A stretch of DNA of 64,000 nucleotides from Ambrosia x helenae (lineage: Eukaryota > Streptophyta > Magnoliopsida > Asterales > Asteraceae), in the NCBI GenBank assembly GCA_030844895.1, contig CM061231.1:32683149-32747148 (forward strand), written 5' to 3'. The position numbers and the translations under genes are program-made. Below are positions 35,235-48,119 of this stretch, one piece after another; positions within the stretch are counted from its first letter, which is position 1; the number at the start of each line of letters is the position of its first letter. Below the pieces are notes generated by a model. The model was not told where the DNA came from, did not search any database, and saw nothing but the letters and a program-made list of their open reading frames with translations.

Positions 35235-36149
35235 CTCATTTGAGTAGTGACCTTTTTGTTTGCAACTAAAATAGGTCACTTAATCCTTTTCTACTTTCCT
35301 ATCCTTGGATCTATCTACCTTACCTTTGAATGTATGATTTTCTGACATTCTTTGTTCAAAGGTTTTGGTAAGAAGTGCAATGGCTTCTATGAAGCCAGAT
35401 AGTCTGGTCTGGAATTAGATGCTTCTGTTTCACTGGATATTGGAATGGTTTGTGAGGAGTTGGATTTTGGTTTCTGGGTTGAGGAATATAATGCTATTTC
35501 TCCACCCTTATGACCAGAATTTTCAAATATTTCATCTTCCCTTGGGATAAGAATACTATAGAGATCATGGAGGTTCATGGTTAGTGTTCTCCACTCTCTA
35601 GGTAAAGCTCCTAAGAACTTATAATTCTTTTCATCATAAGAATTTGTTACCCCATATTTCTTTAACTCATTCAAGATTTTTGAAAATCTGTTATACGTTT
35701 TCAGGCAATGTTTCATTTGGAAGACTTTTGAAATATTCATAGCTAGACACATAATTTGTTCTTTTGTTTCTTCTCATTTTCTCTCATCCTTCACACAAAG
35801 TTTTCAACCGATCTCATATTTCCTTTGCAGATGAACAAGTATCTACACGATAAAATATGTCATTTGGAAGAGCCATGATCATTAAAGATTTGGCTATTTC
35901 ATCTATAGCCATCGCTTCCTTTTCCTCATCTCCCCAGAATTTCTTATCTTTGGGGACCCGAGTGGCAGGAATTGCTAGTGTTCTATTAGTTGATGGAACT
36001 TCTGGAATTTCAATCATGAGAATGTATGGTCCGCTCATAATGGATTGGTACAGATGATGATCATGTCCATTTAAGAAGTTGATCATCCTAACCTTCCACT
36101 AGGGGTATTCCTCTCTCAAAAGAGTGGGAGGCTTAGACCTTGAACCCAT
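35235..36149 (-). pseudogene. copia gag with in-frame stops
   Basis: The start codon at 36149 gives MGSRSKPPTLLREEYP, then a TAG stop where these proteins usually have a glutamine. The gag domain continues (MINFLNGHDHHLYQSI, LMIMALPNDIFYRVDTC) and, after a further break near 35760-35814, runs on as YNRFSKILNELKKYGV and FLGALPREWRTLTMNL. A zinc knuckle CKQKGHYSNEC lies near 35240-35275, with its first cysteine pair damaged. Several lesions make this a pseudogene. Confidence 0.8.
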
Positions 36150-36290
36150 ATGAAAAGCAGAATTCCAAGATTAAAAGCTTGCCATTTGTAAAAAGTGGTA
36201 TATAAGATACTTGGTTAAAGCATTTAAGATTTGAGCTTAAATAGTTCTTTTAACTGATTAGGATCTTTTTGAAAATAACTTATTCAAGCT

Positions 36291-36302
36291 GCTCTAATAC
36301 CA
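36291..36302 (-). other. primer-binding site, altered tRNA-Met type
   Basis: The minus strand reads TGGTATTAGAGC, one base different from the canonical TGGTATCAGAGC, next to the LTR edge at 36308. Confidence 0.75.
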
Positions 36303-36307
36303 AGTTT

Positions 36308-37061
36308 TGGTCCTAGAAGTATCAGCCTCACTTTTAATCAAATGGCAATGTGATTTCAACAATATGTAAATAATGTGCGGAATAAGAAATCAAACTTTCA
36401 GAAACAATAGAACACAAGGTTTTTAAGAAGTTTCGAGTTTATGTAGTGATCACCTTTTAACAACGATCACGCTTTAACTTTACAAAAGAATGACTCAAAT
36501 GAATTCTTATGCCTTGTGTGAATGTGGTGTGGAGTATGTGTAAAAGATATATCTAAGACTCGACTGTATTTGCTTTGTATATCACACATTTTTACATTCA
36601 CACTTGGAATGCTTTTTCGACGAATGATGCCTTCTATTTATAGAGAAGAGTTGATCCAAGTTGATAAATAAACATTTAGTGTATTTTCAACTTGTATTCT
36701 TTGCAAGTTAACGAGGTGAAGCGAGTCTTGCATGAATGATTTAAGTCAAGTTGCATGCATTTTAACTTTGCCACTTGTCAAGATTCTAGATTTCTTTCTA
36801 GAAATCTGAGGTCTTTATCTGGGATTGGTGTACTTGGTCTGTTTCAGAGTCTGTCCCAGAAATCTGGTTCATTCGTCCCAGATTTCAGTTTTCCTTCCTG
36901 GATTTCATCAGATAGGAGTTGTATTTGTCTTCATTTGTCTAATTCTTCAAAGAGATCTTGTTTTTGAATCTTTTCTGATCTTTATCTCTTCCGTTGGAAC
37001 CTGTTCTGGATGTTCACCTTTTAGTTCAACTTTTGGTTCCTAACTTCATTTTTCTTCAACA
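36308..37061 (-). repeat. 5' LTR of the minus-strand copia element
   Basis: It starts TGTTGAAGAAAAATG on the minus strand (37061) and ends GGACCA at 36308. Length 754 bp. Only one copy is present. Confidence 0.7.
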
Positions 37062-39720
37062 CTTCATATTTTACACCTGTCTAGTATATATAGACCGATT
37101 GTGTGATGATAGTCCCAATTCCTAGAGACCTATCATAAATTGCTTAAAAGTGTGTTGACCGATAATATGTTGGTCAATAAAGCCCCGGTTGTCCAAACCA
37201 TGATTGTGAATGTATGAAAATGTGTTTGATGTTTGACACGACCACACACGACCTGACATCCCGTTGGTGACCTGTTATATCCAATTATCAATTAAATGTA
37301 AGTTCCTAAGAATTAACATATAGATACGTATCTCACACACAAAAATCAGTCAACACAATCGGTTTCCAAACACAAAACTGGGCTTTAAATACGTTACTGG
37401 GTGTCAAAACACACTACTGGCTTTAAAACACATGACTGGCTCCAAATCACAGGACTGGCTATTCCAGTCGCCTGCACTGCAGGTGTTTGGACGTTGCGCG
37501 AAACCCTCCAAATTAGATGTAAAACTTATGGGAACACCACCAATAATTCCACAATCAATATCTAACCCAACCCCATCATTATGCCCCAATTAACACCTCG
37601 TTTTACGTGTAAATTGCAACTTTTTTCCCTAAATGGATAATATTATGGGTAAATCACATCAATGCATTTAAAAGTTTCCTTAAATGGAAAATAACCTAAT
37701 TTAATCACATAATCACACACAAAACATCTTCAAGCTTTAACATGATCATTCTAACATTAAATTAAGGTAATTTCGTACTAATTAATTATGCGTAATTAAC
37801 GTAATTAAGTGTAATTTCGTGTTAATTGTTTTAACTAAGCCTTAGAGAATAGATAATTCCCAATAAGATGCATAGGAATGCACACGTTTAATGTTGAAGC
37901 ACAACGAAATCGCGTGCAAATAAACTTGTCCGGAACGGACGTTGGTGATTACCCGACACCGATTAATTAACTGAAAATGATCCTGAACACCCGGGATATG
38001 AAATAAAGGGAATTTACATGAAATATTATGTGTTTTGGAACTCCAAAACCATATGAGGAAACTCCAAACACAAATCTCCTGATAATGAATAAGGTTTGCG
38101 TATCGCCCCTGATACGCGCGAAACTTATAAAGTCACCCTATTAAAGCCTAAATAACTTACCAATGCCTAAACTAGTCCATGTTAAAGGGTAATTGGGAGT
38201 CAATAGCTCGTAATAAACCTGCGATAAAGACTCGAAAACCCTAACTGAAACAATTAGGAACTAACTAATCTTGTTAGGAGATATTTTAACAAAAAGTGGG
38301 ACCCACCAAGCCCACAAAGAGCCAGCCACCCTATGTTTTCCTCCTTTACTTGGAAAAATCATTAAGCTAAGAAGCATGCTTATGCGTATGTCTTGTTCTA
38401 ATTACAACTTGATCTTTATATTATCTTAACCTCCCATAATATTTTCACTACTAAAACACACAAACACCTTCTTCCTCCTCCCATAAACCCACAACCACAA
38501 CCCACCATTCACCACCACTCTTTGTTTTTCATCAAACACTCACAAAATCACTTCCATTCCATAACGTAAACTAGTGTGTGCAAGAATCTTGGAGCTTAAC
38601 CCTTGGAAGACACACTTAAACCTCACTCCCACTTGAGTTTTGAGTCTTCCCTAGCCTTTTGCTAGTTGTAAGTTTCTTATCTTTGCTTCTTGCTTTTGTA
38701 TGTTTTTATTTAACATGTGTTAGAAGCAAGTTGTACATGGGTTAATATAATAATATTTCACACAATAAAACATATGTCACACAAGACTAAAATGGGAGTG
38801 TTAAACTATATGTTTAGGCTGTGATTTGTGTAGGTTGTTGTTACTGTTTTTGTTAGTTAAAATGTTAAACAAAATCTAACATATGTTAAAGGTTTAAACA
38901 TAATATGTAACTAGGGTTTTGATCAAGAGATAATATATTTTTTTTTACAAGTTTAACATGGATTTATGAAACATATAATATTGCTGTGAGTTTTTGGAGT
39001 AAAATGTTAGTGATTGTGTAGTTTTAGAAAGTTCACATACACATGTATTTGAAGATGTTTTGAATGATTTTTATAAAAAAAAAAAACTTGAACAAACTTT
39101 AAAAGGGGTTTTAATCATCTTAACATAAACCTCTAAAACATAATAATATGGTGGAACCTTAAAATGTTACAAGATATAAAAGTTACATCTTCAAAGACAC
39201 TAACTTTAAAACTCTAAAAATGGACATGTTGGACTTTATGGACTTAATACACCAAATACACATAATATTATTCCTAATAAGAGTATTATGGACTATTACT
39301 AGTGTTGGATGATAATAATAACCCATATTGACAAAGTTGATAAAAATAAGTTTACTAGTTTAGTGTATAATTGTCATTTTTGAAAGATCTAGTAAGAAAA
39401 TGTAACTTTTTGAAAGTTAAAGAATTATTTTGTAACTTTAAAAGTTGAGGGGTATAATATGACATTTTAGAAACTTGGATCTAAACATGTGACTTTGGAA
39501 AGTTAGGTGTTAACAATTGAAGATTTTAACTTTCCAAGGTTGTTTTGTGAAAAATTAGTAAACTTACAAAAATGTGTTTTTGTATAAAAATGTGTTTTTA
39601 TAAAATAAGATTTTATAAAAATATAGATTACAAACATGTTGGAAAAATATAAAAACAAAGGTTTTTATAATAATTTGGTAATTTAAATACTTGGTAAAAA
39701 TTTGTGTAAAAATTAACACT

Positions 39721-39751
<31 letters not shown>

Positions 39752-41496
39752 GGGAAAATAAAAGTGTTGGAGTATTTTGTTGTAAATAACTAAGTATTGA
39801 GTTTAAAAAATACAAATGTTATTTTATAAATTTCCAAGTAAACTATGTAGAAATTAAAGGATGATTATTTTCAAGAAAACATATTGTTGGAAACTTTAGG
39901 AAAAAAACAAAATATATATTGTAATGTGGGAAAAATATACTACGACGACAAGTATTTATTCCTACAAAATATATATAAATAACTTGTATTATTCGGGACA
40001 TGAAAATATATAAATACAAGTAATCAATGTAACGTATTTGTCTCACGGCGTGTTAATGGACAAAATGTAAAACAGACGAATAAGTATATATTGTATAACT
40101 TCCTACAAGATACGTATATATGTTATTGCGTCTAATGTGGATATGAAAACATATATTTTGTGAACTAAAATATATAATATGGGTGACAAATACATAACAC
40201 TTTCCTAAGTGTTGGAAAGCTATTAATGGGAGAATTAATGTAAATAATTTATAACGATTACACGTTTAAAACAAGTATACGAACTTGACAATGTAAAATA
40301 TACTATCGAATTGACAAGATCCTAGTACATTTATTTAATAGGAAAGTAAATACACGGTAAAGTGAGATGAGTCGAGTGTTGAAAATCTAATGTCGATCAA
40401 CAAGATCCTAGTATAACTATTTAATGGGAAAATAGTTATACGGTAAAGTGAGTCGAGTCGATGATAATGTAAAACGAGTTAATTAATACAAGAATATAAG
40501 TGTAACTTATAACAAGGGTAATCCATCACCAACTGACATAGGATACACGTTTAATTAAACGGGGAATTGAACTAAATAGTGGTGTTGGGAGTTGGACGTA
40601 CAACTTGCCGAAACACAAGTGCTATAGACTTAGTGATTTATACGTCTAGGACATTTGTAGGTGTTTGACCTTGGACGAGCTATTCTCTGAGTTTGGCTAT
40701 ACATACTTTTGCTTGAGGTGAGTTTCACGGCCCCATTTTACTGTTTTTATTTTCGTGGGAAAGATATGTTATGTTAGGGAAATATGTTTAGTGATATGTT
40801 GAGTACTTGGGTTTGTTGTTCGCCACTCGGGGTGAGACCTCGCTACTGTAACCATTTATTCGTGTGTATGTGTGTGAAATCGAAAACCGAAGGAATATTT
40901 TTATAGTACTATTGGTGCCTGACAAGGCTCACCCCTAATCGATAATGTCGTTTATGTAACTGTGTATACCAGGGGTGCATGTTTTCTGAACTAAGTTGTT
41001 ATTATCCGATAAACAACTAGGAACGAGGCATTGCTTGTCTTGGTTTGGTTTTGTTAAGGGCTCAAGTAGATTGTAGGAACTTGCAACTCTTATAATAGTC
41101 ACTACTTGTGTTTATTTCCCAAACCGTTGTTGTTAAAATGTTTTGTAAAACTAAAACCTGTGAACTCACCAATATGTATATGTTGTCGTCTTTTCAACAT
41201 ATCTTTCAGATAACTGAGCGTAGAAGAAAAGCATGGCTAGCACGGGTGGGGATCATACTGAACGTCGGATATTTTGGGGGACTTTACTTTTATTTTCTAT
41301 GGAGTTGGGATATAATTATGAAACCTCTACTTTTAATTAAAAATTATATTTGTTTAAGTACTGTACGAAACATGAAACTCCTTCGACGTTATAAATAAAT
41401 GATCCTTTTTCTTAATTACTTACGGTTTGTGTTAATCTTGACTTGATGCTTTTCGAACGTCGCGTCTCGTGTTCCCGCCATTAGCGTGGTGTAACA
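37062..41496 (+). mobile_element. long chromovirus-like LTR sequence, plus orientation
   Basis: No coding frame. The right end GCGTGGTGTAACA at 41496 and the last ~800 bp have the layout of a chromovirus-type LTR end: a GAGGTGAGTTTCACGGCCCC box near 40714, a CTCACC/CAG segment near 41165-41212, and GTTCCCGCCATTAGCG at 41471. AT-rich tracts include (TA)n at 39728-39752. The left boundary is not resolved. Short GACTGGCT words cluster at 37390-37470. Confidence 0.45.
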
Positions 41497-42465
41497 AACA
41501 TAAACCCTAATAGGTTACAAGCATCATACCATCATATTAGACCCTAGATTCAACTAAAATCCTTAAACAGATCAAAACTCATAAAACCACATATTCCATC
41601 ATGCTTCTATCACCTAGACAATCATCATAACAACTTCCTAGAGTCATTCTACAACAAACACACAAGAAACCTCATGTTTTAGATCACCAACATCATTCAA
41701 AGTTTGCATGTTTATTGAAAACTCATAGGAAATGTTTAGATCTAGTTTAGAAAGTTTTTTCAAAGGTTTTTATTGATGCAAACATACAAAGATCAGATCT
41801 AGACACTTTGTGTTCATAATAACAACATAAAAATGTTTAAAAATGGATTTGGATGAACCACACACCTTAGATATTCACTTGTTTATGGATTTAAAGGTTG
41901 TTTTAGCTTGGAAATGGTGTGTTTAGGGCAAAAACAGGTTTACAGAGGTCAGGGGCTATGAGAGAGCACTTGGGGTGAGTTGGGGTTGCACAAATGATGA
42001 AAAACACATCAAGTATGGTATTTATAGCTGTTACCGGTCGTCTGCCACATTCTGGGCGACTGACATTCATAACAGGCGACTAACATAGCCAGTCGCCCTC
42101 CCCATAGCCAGCCACCCCTTTTTCAGGTGACTGGCAAGCCAGTCGCCCCGACTTGGGCGATTGGGTTTTCTGACGCGTCAATTGCTAATTTAATACATTA
42201 ATTTACGTATACACATATCGGTAAGTTATATAATGATCGTAAAACATTTAATACCCGATAAATTACACTTTCATGCTATTTCACTCCAAACCACCAACTC
42301 ATGGACATTATATGTGTAATCTGACTTCCGATGATTTCCCGAATAATCGAACCGACTCAACTAACCCCGTTAAGTATGTTTTATGAATGTTTCGCTAAGG
42401 TAGACTTATGTGTTTGTTCAAATTATTAATCTGAGTTTGCCGGGTGTCACATCATCCCCCTGTTG
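41497..42465 (-). mobile_element. minus-strand gypsy 3' LTR start with polypurine tract
   Basis: At 42451 the plus strand ends GGGTGTCACA, the complement of an LTR start TGTGACACCC. Next to it, CAACAGGGGGATGA on the minus strand (42452-42465) is a polypurine tract. Repeated CCAGTCGCC and GGCGACTGGC words lie at 42040-42160. Only a few dozen bases of the element's interior remain to the right, and the left end is not resolved. Confidence 0.55.
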
Positions 42466-43017
42466 AAAAAGTTTTCATCCCGAAAATTGATCTAAGTCGC
42501 AAGAAAAGAAAGGAAACTTTTCTGGTTATTACAGATGTATATGCACTTTAGTTGAATTTGCATTTGACATGTGGCTTTACATGTCTATTTGTTGTTTATG
42601 ATGTTTTGGTTGTTTCTTTTTGTCCTATATATGTTACTATTTTATAGGGGTGAATGAGCCGAGTTGAGCCTGACTAGCCTCGAGCTTGGCATGCTTTTAT
42701 AAGGCTCGAGATCAAACTTGGCTCGGTTCTAGCCTACAATTTTGAACTCGAGCTCGACTCGAAAGTAAAAGCTTAGAGCTTGATGGTTAAATGACAAAAT
42801 TGCATACATAAAAAAAATAATATAACATTTGTTTGGGTTCATTTAGGCTCGCGAGCTTAAACGAGCTTTGTATGTAAAACTCGAGCTCAATAACTAAACA
42901 AGTCACATTTTAAGCTTGAACTCAGGCTCAGGCTCATTAAGGGTCGACTCGTTCGAGCTTTTTACTAATCCGATCCATAGTAGCTCTCGAGCCACTACGC
43001 CTTGTTTACAATTCTTA
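42466..43017. other. intergenic sequence with repeated GAGCTCG words
   Basis: Clusters of GAGCTCGA and GGCTCGAG words at 42650-42990 look like a decayed DNA-transposon or repeat remnant. No gene is visible. Confidence 0.3.
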
Positions 43018-43168
43018 GGGGGTGTTTAGGCTTGATTATTCAAAACAGATTATGTGTTTTGGGAAAGCAGGGGTGAAACTGCTTATTGATTATTGCGTTT
43101 TGGTAGCTAAAAAAACTTATTATCTGCGTTTTAAAAATCAGATTTAAAACACAATCCCAAACACCCTC
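43018..43168. mobile_element. Tourist-like (PIF/Harbinger) MITE
   Basis: This 151-bp unit has terminal inverted repeats GGGGGTGTTTAGG and CCCAAACACCCTC (two mismatches) flanked by TTA at 43015-43017 and 43169-43171. The TTA duplication and the GGGTGTTT terminus are typical of Tourist-like MITEs. Confidence 0.7.
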
Positions 43169-43171
43169 TTA

Positions 43172-44704
43172 CTATTTTACCACTTCTTTTGTTATTGGTG
43201 GAATGGTAGTTTTTTTTTTTTTTTTCTGTGTATTTAGTTTTGTAACGTATGGTACTTATTTGGAGTCAATATAGCGAGGTAACTTTTAACTGCATCTCAC
43301 CTTTATTATATCCTACTAATAATTGTATGAGTTATAAAATCAGTTGCAATTTGCGACTAACAAATGCTAAAATTTGAAATGCACACCTTAATTTTAAAAG
43401 GACAAAATCATAACTACTACTCTAATTTCAATATTGTTCTAATAAAATTATTTTTATCTATTACTTTTTCATACTATAACAAGCACCGCGTATATGAGGA
43501 TTGAATATTGATTCATCATTGTATTTTTTTAATTAATTTTTTTTGTCATGATTTGTTTAAATTAAATGACTTAAACGAACAATTATAAACTTAGTTGTTC
43601 TTTAGTGATTTTTTTTTTTTTACCTCCTATTTCACGTTTAATATGGAACTCAAGATAAGTTTTATATCTATTCTATAGGTCACTTAGTTTTAACATTTAT
43701 ATGATTTTCAAGAATAATTAAACAAGAATGAAACTAGAACGGGTTTTATAAAGGTTTAAAATTATTTAATAAACTAAAGAAAATAGCCAGTATTAGTTTT
43801 CATGTTTCTAAATTTGAAAACACTTGTAGATTAGATAGGACAAAATAGGTAACATCATACTCTTGAGATGGAATTTTGGTCCTTGTAAAGCATAACATGA
43901 AAAAGCAACATCACTTATAGATGTTGCATTGCTTATCAAATGTGGAATGCATTTAGAGGAGGCAATTGCAAGTGATTCATGGTGGAGGGACCTTCAAATT
44001 GACCTTTGGCCATTGGCTATTTTCCACAATGTTAATAGTGCAATCATATATCTTATATTAATTTTAAAGTTGGTAAACTGATGGATAGGATTTAAATAAC
44101 AAGTTAAAACATGTATGGATAAAAACAAATTTTGATTGGTGTTAAAAGCAGGTTAGGTCACTTTGTGTTCATATAAATATATTTATGATTTTCTCAAAAA
44201 TCGTAACTAATGTTTGAAGGTTACATTTATTTATGCATGCGTGTTTGCATTCTTGAATAAAACATATGATAATACCTCAAATAAAAGTTAACAGATTTAG
44301 CCTCATCAACCAGTAATGACGTATATAGGCGTAGTTCAAGAACAATAAACACATAAACGAGAGATATCTTAATGGTCCGTCCGGGCATTGCAATTACCAA
44401 ACACATTCCTCATTTAATGTTCCGGGCTATCAAATACGTACCGGCTTGTTAAGTTTGACTCATCCTAGGCTTTTGATTAAAACTTTTTTTTAAAGAAAAA
44501 ACACCTCATGCAGTGTATCTTAACTTTATTAATTAACTTATATATACCTATATATGAATATGAATTCAAATAAAGCCAAGTTTGGTTAGCTACGCTTCTT
44601 TTGGACGAATAGATAAAAAAGTGTAAATGAAGTTAGAAGAACTTTAGGCTCTTCAATCTGCGATGACATATATATATATATAGGTAGTTAAAAAACAATA
44701 AAGC
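43172..44704. other. AT-rich intergenic sequence
   Basis: No gene or clear repeat structure is visible. Homopolymer T runs occur at 43208-43227 and 43607-43621. Confidence 0.4.
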
Positions 44705-44875
44705 TCATAAGAACGGCATATATCGAGCTTCCACAATGCAATGTTTGGAAGGTGGTTTGGATATTCGGACGGACGAGTGTGTGCGATTGAGGAGGAGGCC
44801 TGGTTGGGTGAAGTCCGATATACCGGGCCGGTTTGGAGGCTGAGGTTTGGCAGAGGTGGAATAATTAAAAAAAAG

Positions 44876-44928
<53 letters not shown>

Positions 44929-45123
44929 GTGTGTAGCTATAGTTTAAATAAAATGAAAAGTAAGTGATGAGGTGGATACAATATGGAGGTTTGAAATTGT
45001 TTAGCGTTGGAGGAAAAAGTGCGGTTTGACTTTGGACAAGTCTGAAATGATGTGACACATTGATGTGACAAGTTTTATAGGTTTGAATTAGTTCGGACTT
45101 AGACATCGTTTTCGATGCTCTTA
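44705..45123. mobile_element. possible MITE containing a TTA microsatellite
   Basis: The ends show a weak inverted match: ATAAGAACGGCATATATCG at 44708 and the complement of CGTTTTCGATGCTCTTA at 45123. A (TTA)n tract lies at 44877-44928. The long Asn-rich or Ile-rich frames here are artefacts of that tract. Confidence 0.3.
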
Positions 45124-45290
45124 GGGTGGGTGGAGTGGTCCTCACACCCATCACACCCAATCCCATTGTACCACCTCATTTCATCACACTCCATCACATC
45201 TCATCACTAAACCCATGGGATGGTCATCACACCCATCACTAAACTTTTTTTTTAAATAAACTATAAGTTTAAAAAAAACATTTTATAAAT

Positions 45291-45752
45291 TTAAATCTTC
45301 ATCAACCTCCACCTCCTTCCACTATTCTTCCACCACAGGCATTGACCGGTCAAAGATCCGATCGGAATATCTAATCTAGTAGGTCTATTTCTCTTCAACA
45401 AAGTAGGAGAACCAGAAGTGGTTCCGTCATCCTTAGAGGTTCTAATAAGTCCACTGACCGGAGACTTTGATCTCTGTATCAGGAACTTGAACGAAGACGA
45501 CAAGGACGAGGAACATGATGGAGACGACGGTGGTCTCTGTAGACATGTTTTTTTTTGTTGGTCTGTGTAACGTTTAAATTTTTGTTGGGGTTGTGATGAA
45601 GGATTATTGATGTTGTTTGTGGAAGTTATATGGAGATTGGGGAGATAATTGTCAAATGGGCTCCTTTTCCACCGTGATGGTTGTCCTGAAAAAATTGTAT
45701 GGCGCCCGTGATGTTTTGGTGGGGCGGTGGTCATGATGGTTACGATAATCAC
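45291..45752 (-). other. 153-codon frame inside the Harbinger element, unrecognised
   Basis: This is the only other long frame in the element, transcribed away from the transposase. It is Ser/Pro/Lys-rich (SSLSSSFKFLIQRSKSPV, RNRPTRLDIP) and has no Myb/SANT tryptophan pattern that I can see. It may be the family's second ORF in a divergent form, a captured host fragment or a chance frame. Confidence 0.3.
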
Positions 45753-46276
45753 GGATCACCCTAATGGTCCATACTTTTAAATACTCTTTTGTTGAATTGA
45801 CGTTGTTCTTGTTATATCCTAGAATTCAAAACATTTAAAAAATACCTCATGCATATGTCTATGTATATCTTGACTTAATTTATGTATCTACTGTATATAA
45901 GTTCATATAAAACAAAGTTCGATTAGGTATCTTGAACGAATAGATAAAAAAGATTGAAAAATATAGTGACCACTAAAATGAAAAGAAGAAAGAGTGATTA
46001 TATATCACCCATTTGCGTAATCATGGTGAATCCATTGACTAGTGCTACACCTTTTATGCTTTGTGCTTGTTAGGTCACCAGGGGCGGTCCGCTATAGGCC
46101 CGCCGTGATGGCGTGGTCACCGCGAAACACCGCCCCACCTAATAATATCACGACCGCGATTCTTATTATCGTGATGGCCATCACGTTACTTTGGCTCTAT
46201 TGATGACCGTTGGCCAACGGTCATTTGACCGTTTTGATATTTAAAAAATAAAAAATAAATTAATTTTTAACCTAAA

Positions 46277-46311
<35 letters not shown>

Positions 46312-46442
46312 CATTTTCAACCAAAATCAATACCACCAACAATCATAACTTACATTCAACAATCAAACAAGCCAAAAAACTATATATCAAATGGAAGGCC
46401 CCCTCGTGTCCACTCGACTCGTCTAGTTCTTCCGACTCGTCG

Positions 46443-47646
46443 GGTTCTTCGATGGAATTTTTTGAAATGGTTTGCGAGGCGGCGCAACATCAAAATACGG
46501 AACGTCCTAAGAAAAGAATGGTGCAGCGTGATCGGTGGGGGGCAAGTGACGTTTTGATGAACGATTACTTTGTTGAAAACCCAAAGTACAACGACGAGGT
46601 GTTTAAAAATCGATTTCGTTTATCAAAAGAATTATTTTTAAAGATTGTCGGAGACATCGAAGGTAAGTTCGAATGGTTTCAAGTAGGGTATGATGCTAGA
46701 GGGAAAAAGGAGCTTTACGGCAATACAAAAATGCACATCCGCGATTCGTCAACTTGCTACCGGTAACGTTCCTGACGAATATGATGAGTATTTCAACATG
46801 TCTAGTAGAATTTCAAGTGAGTCTCTTCACTATTTTTGTAATGCTATTATTGATTTATATGGTAAAGAGTATCTCCGAAGACCGACTAGACACGACATTA
46901 CACGTTTGTTCGCCGCGCATGAAGCTAGATGGCATTTTCCCGGTATGATCGGTAGCATCGACTGTACCCACATTGTGTGGAGAAGTTGCCCGAAGCAATT
47001 GCGAGGTCAGTTTATGAGAGGTGACCATAAAAAACCGATGATAATGCTCGAAGCCGTTGCGTCGAACGATTTATGGATTTGGCATGCTTTCTTTGGTCTC
47101 CCCGGCTCAAACAACGACATCAATGTTCTAAATCAATCACCGCTTTTCGATACAGAGTTACAAGGAACCGCCCCGACGTGTCCGTTTACGGTGAACGGAC
47201 GACAATATAGACGTGGCTTCTATCTTGTCGATGGCATCTACCCCGCTTGGTCAGTTTTTGTGAAAGCTTACTCGTTTCCGACAATCGAAAAAGAAATATT
47301 GTTTAAGAAGCTACAGGAATCTGCGAGAAAAGACGTCGAACGGGCATTTGGTGTATTGAAAGGTAAATGGCGCATATTAGACCGCCCGGTGCGTTTGGTT
47401 GATCAAGCGAAAATAAGTAGTGTTGTGTACGCGTGTGTCATATTGCACAACATGATCAGAAAGGAAGATGGGCGCGCAATATCTCCGGATTACGTTATGG
47501 ATACGGATATACCAGCAAACGTTCCAAATGATGTTCTTTTGGAGTTGCGGGATGAACAAGTCCACTATCAGCTTCGATTTGATCTAACGAAACACGTGGA
47601 TGGTTTAGATATCGAGTACGAGGACCCTTATCCACCGCTCACTTAA
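46443..47646 (+). pseudogene. Harbinger-type transposase (DDE_Tnp_4 like), frameshifted
   Basis: A Ser-rich N-terminus (DSSSSSDSSGSS, no in-frame ATG before it) leads to RPKKRMVQRDR and FRLSKELFLKIVGDI. Near 46705-46712 the frame shifts at an A-rich run and continues as SFTAIQKCTSAIRQLATG to the stop at 47646. Catalytic residues are readable: Asp in IGSIDCTHIVW, Asp in YLVDGIYPAW and Glu in RKDVERAFGVLKGKW. HARBI1-like transposases cut TTA target sites, in agreement with the flanks. The single frameshift makes it inactive or nearly so. Outside the frameshift the coding sequence is well preserved. Confidence 0.85.
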
Positions 47647-47649
47647 TTT

Positions 47650-47755
47650 TTTTTATTTAATGTAATTTTTTTTATTTAATGTAATGTTTTTTTATTTAAT
47701 ATAATGTTTTTTTATTTAATATAATGTTTTCTTATTTAATATAATGTTTTTATAT
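47650..47755 (+). repeat. imperfect tandem repeat, ~20-bp unit
   Basis: About five copies of a TTTTTTTATTTAATATAATG-like unit stand directly after the transposase stop codon. Confidence 0.75.
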
Positions 47756-48032
47756 ATTTAAAAAATAAATAAAGTTTAGTGATGAAATATGATAGAATGT
47801 GAACACCGTCGCATGGGTTTAGTGATGGAATGTGATAAAATGAGGTGACAGAATCTGATTGGGTGTGATAATGTGATGGTAGTGATGAAAACTTTACCAC
47901 CTTTTGTGGCCTTAGTGATTAGTGAAGTGGCTTCTTTGGTCGGTCAAAATATGGGCCACTCAAAAACCCTATTATATATATTTGGTTAACATCTTAACCA
48001 TTTGTGGCATTCGTGTGTAGAAAGGTGTAGAT

Positions 48033-48037
<5 letters not shown>

Positions 48038-48112
<75 letters not shown>
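48038..48112. repeat. (AT)n microsatellite
   Basis: An uninterrupted AT dinucleotide tract of about 75 bp. Confidence 0.95.
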
Positions 48113-48119
48113 TAGGTGA

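Larger units (their letters stand above)
34452..37061 (-). mobile_element. truncated minus-strand copia element (5' half)
   Basis: From right to left: LTR 37061-36308, primer site, gag with stops, zinc knuckle, then an abrupt change to an RT fragment that stops at the catalytic YVDD. Protease, integrase, RNase H and the 3' LTR are absent. It is a different copia family from the Sirevirus next door and lies in the opposite orientation. Confidence 0.8.
45124..47911 (+). mobile_element. PIF/Harbinger DNA transposon
   Basis: This 2.8-kb unit is flanked by TTA at 45121-45123 and 47912-47914. Its ends are degenerate inverted repeats, and the subterminal ~100 bp on each side are inverted copies rich in CATCAC words (45140-45245 against 47800-47890). 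It carries a decayed DDE transposase on the plus strand. A second ORF, usual in the family (Myb/SANT protein), is not recognised. Confidence 0.65.

Noticed and set aside
43172..44704. Search for a gene in the 1.5-kb stretch before the Harbinger element
   Set aside because: Frames are short and AT-driven, with no splice-consistent coding stretch or domain.
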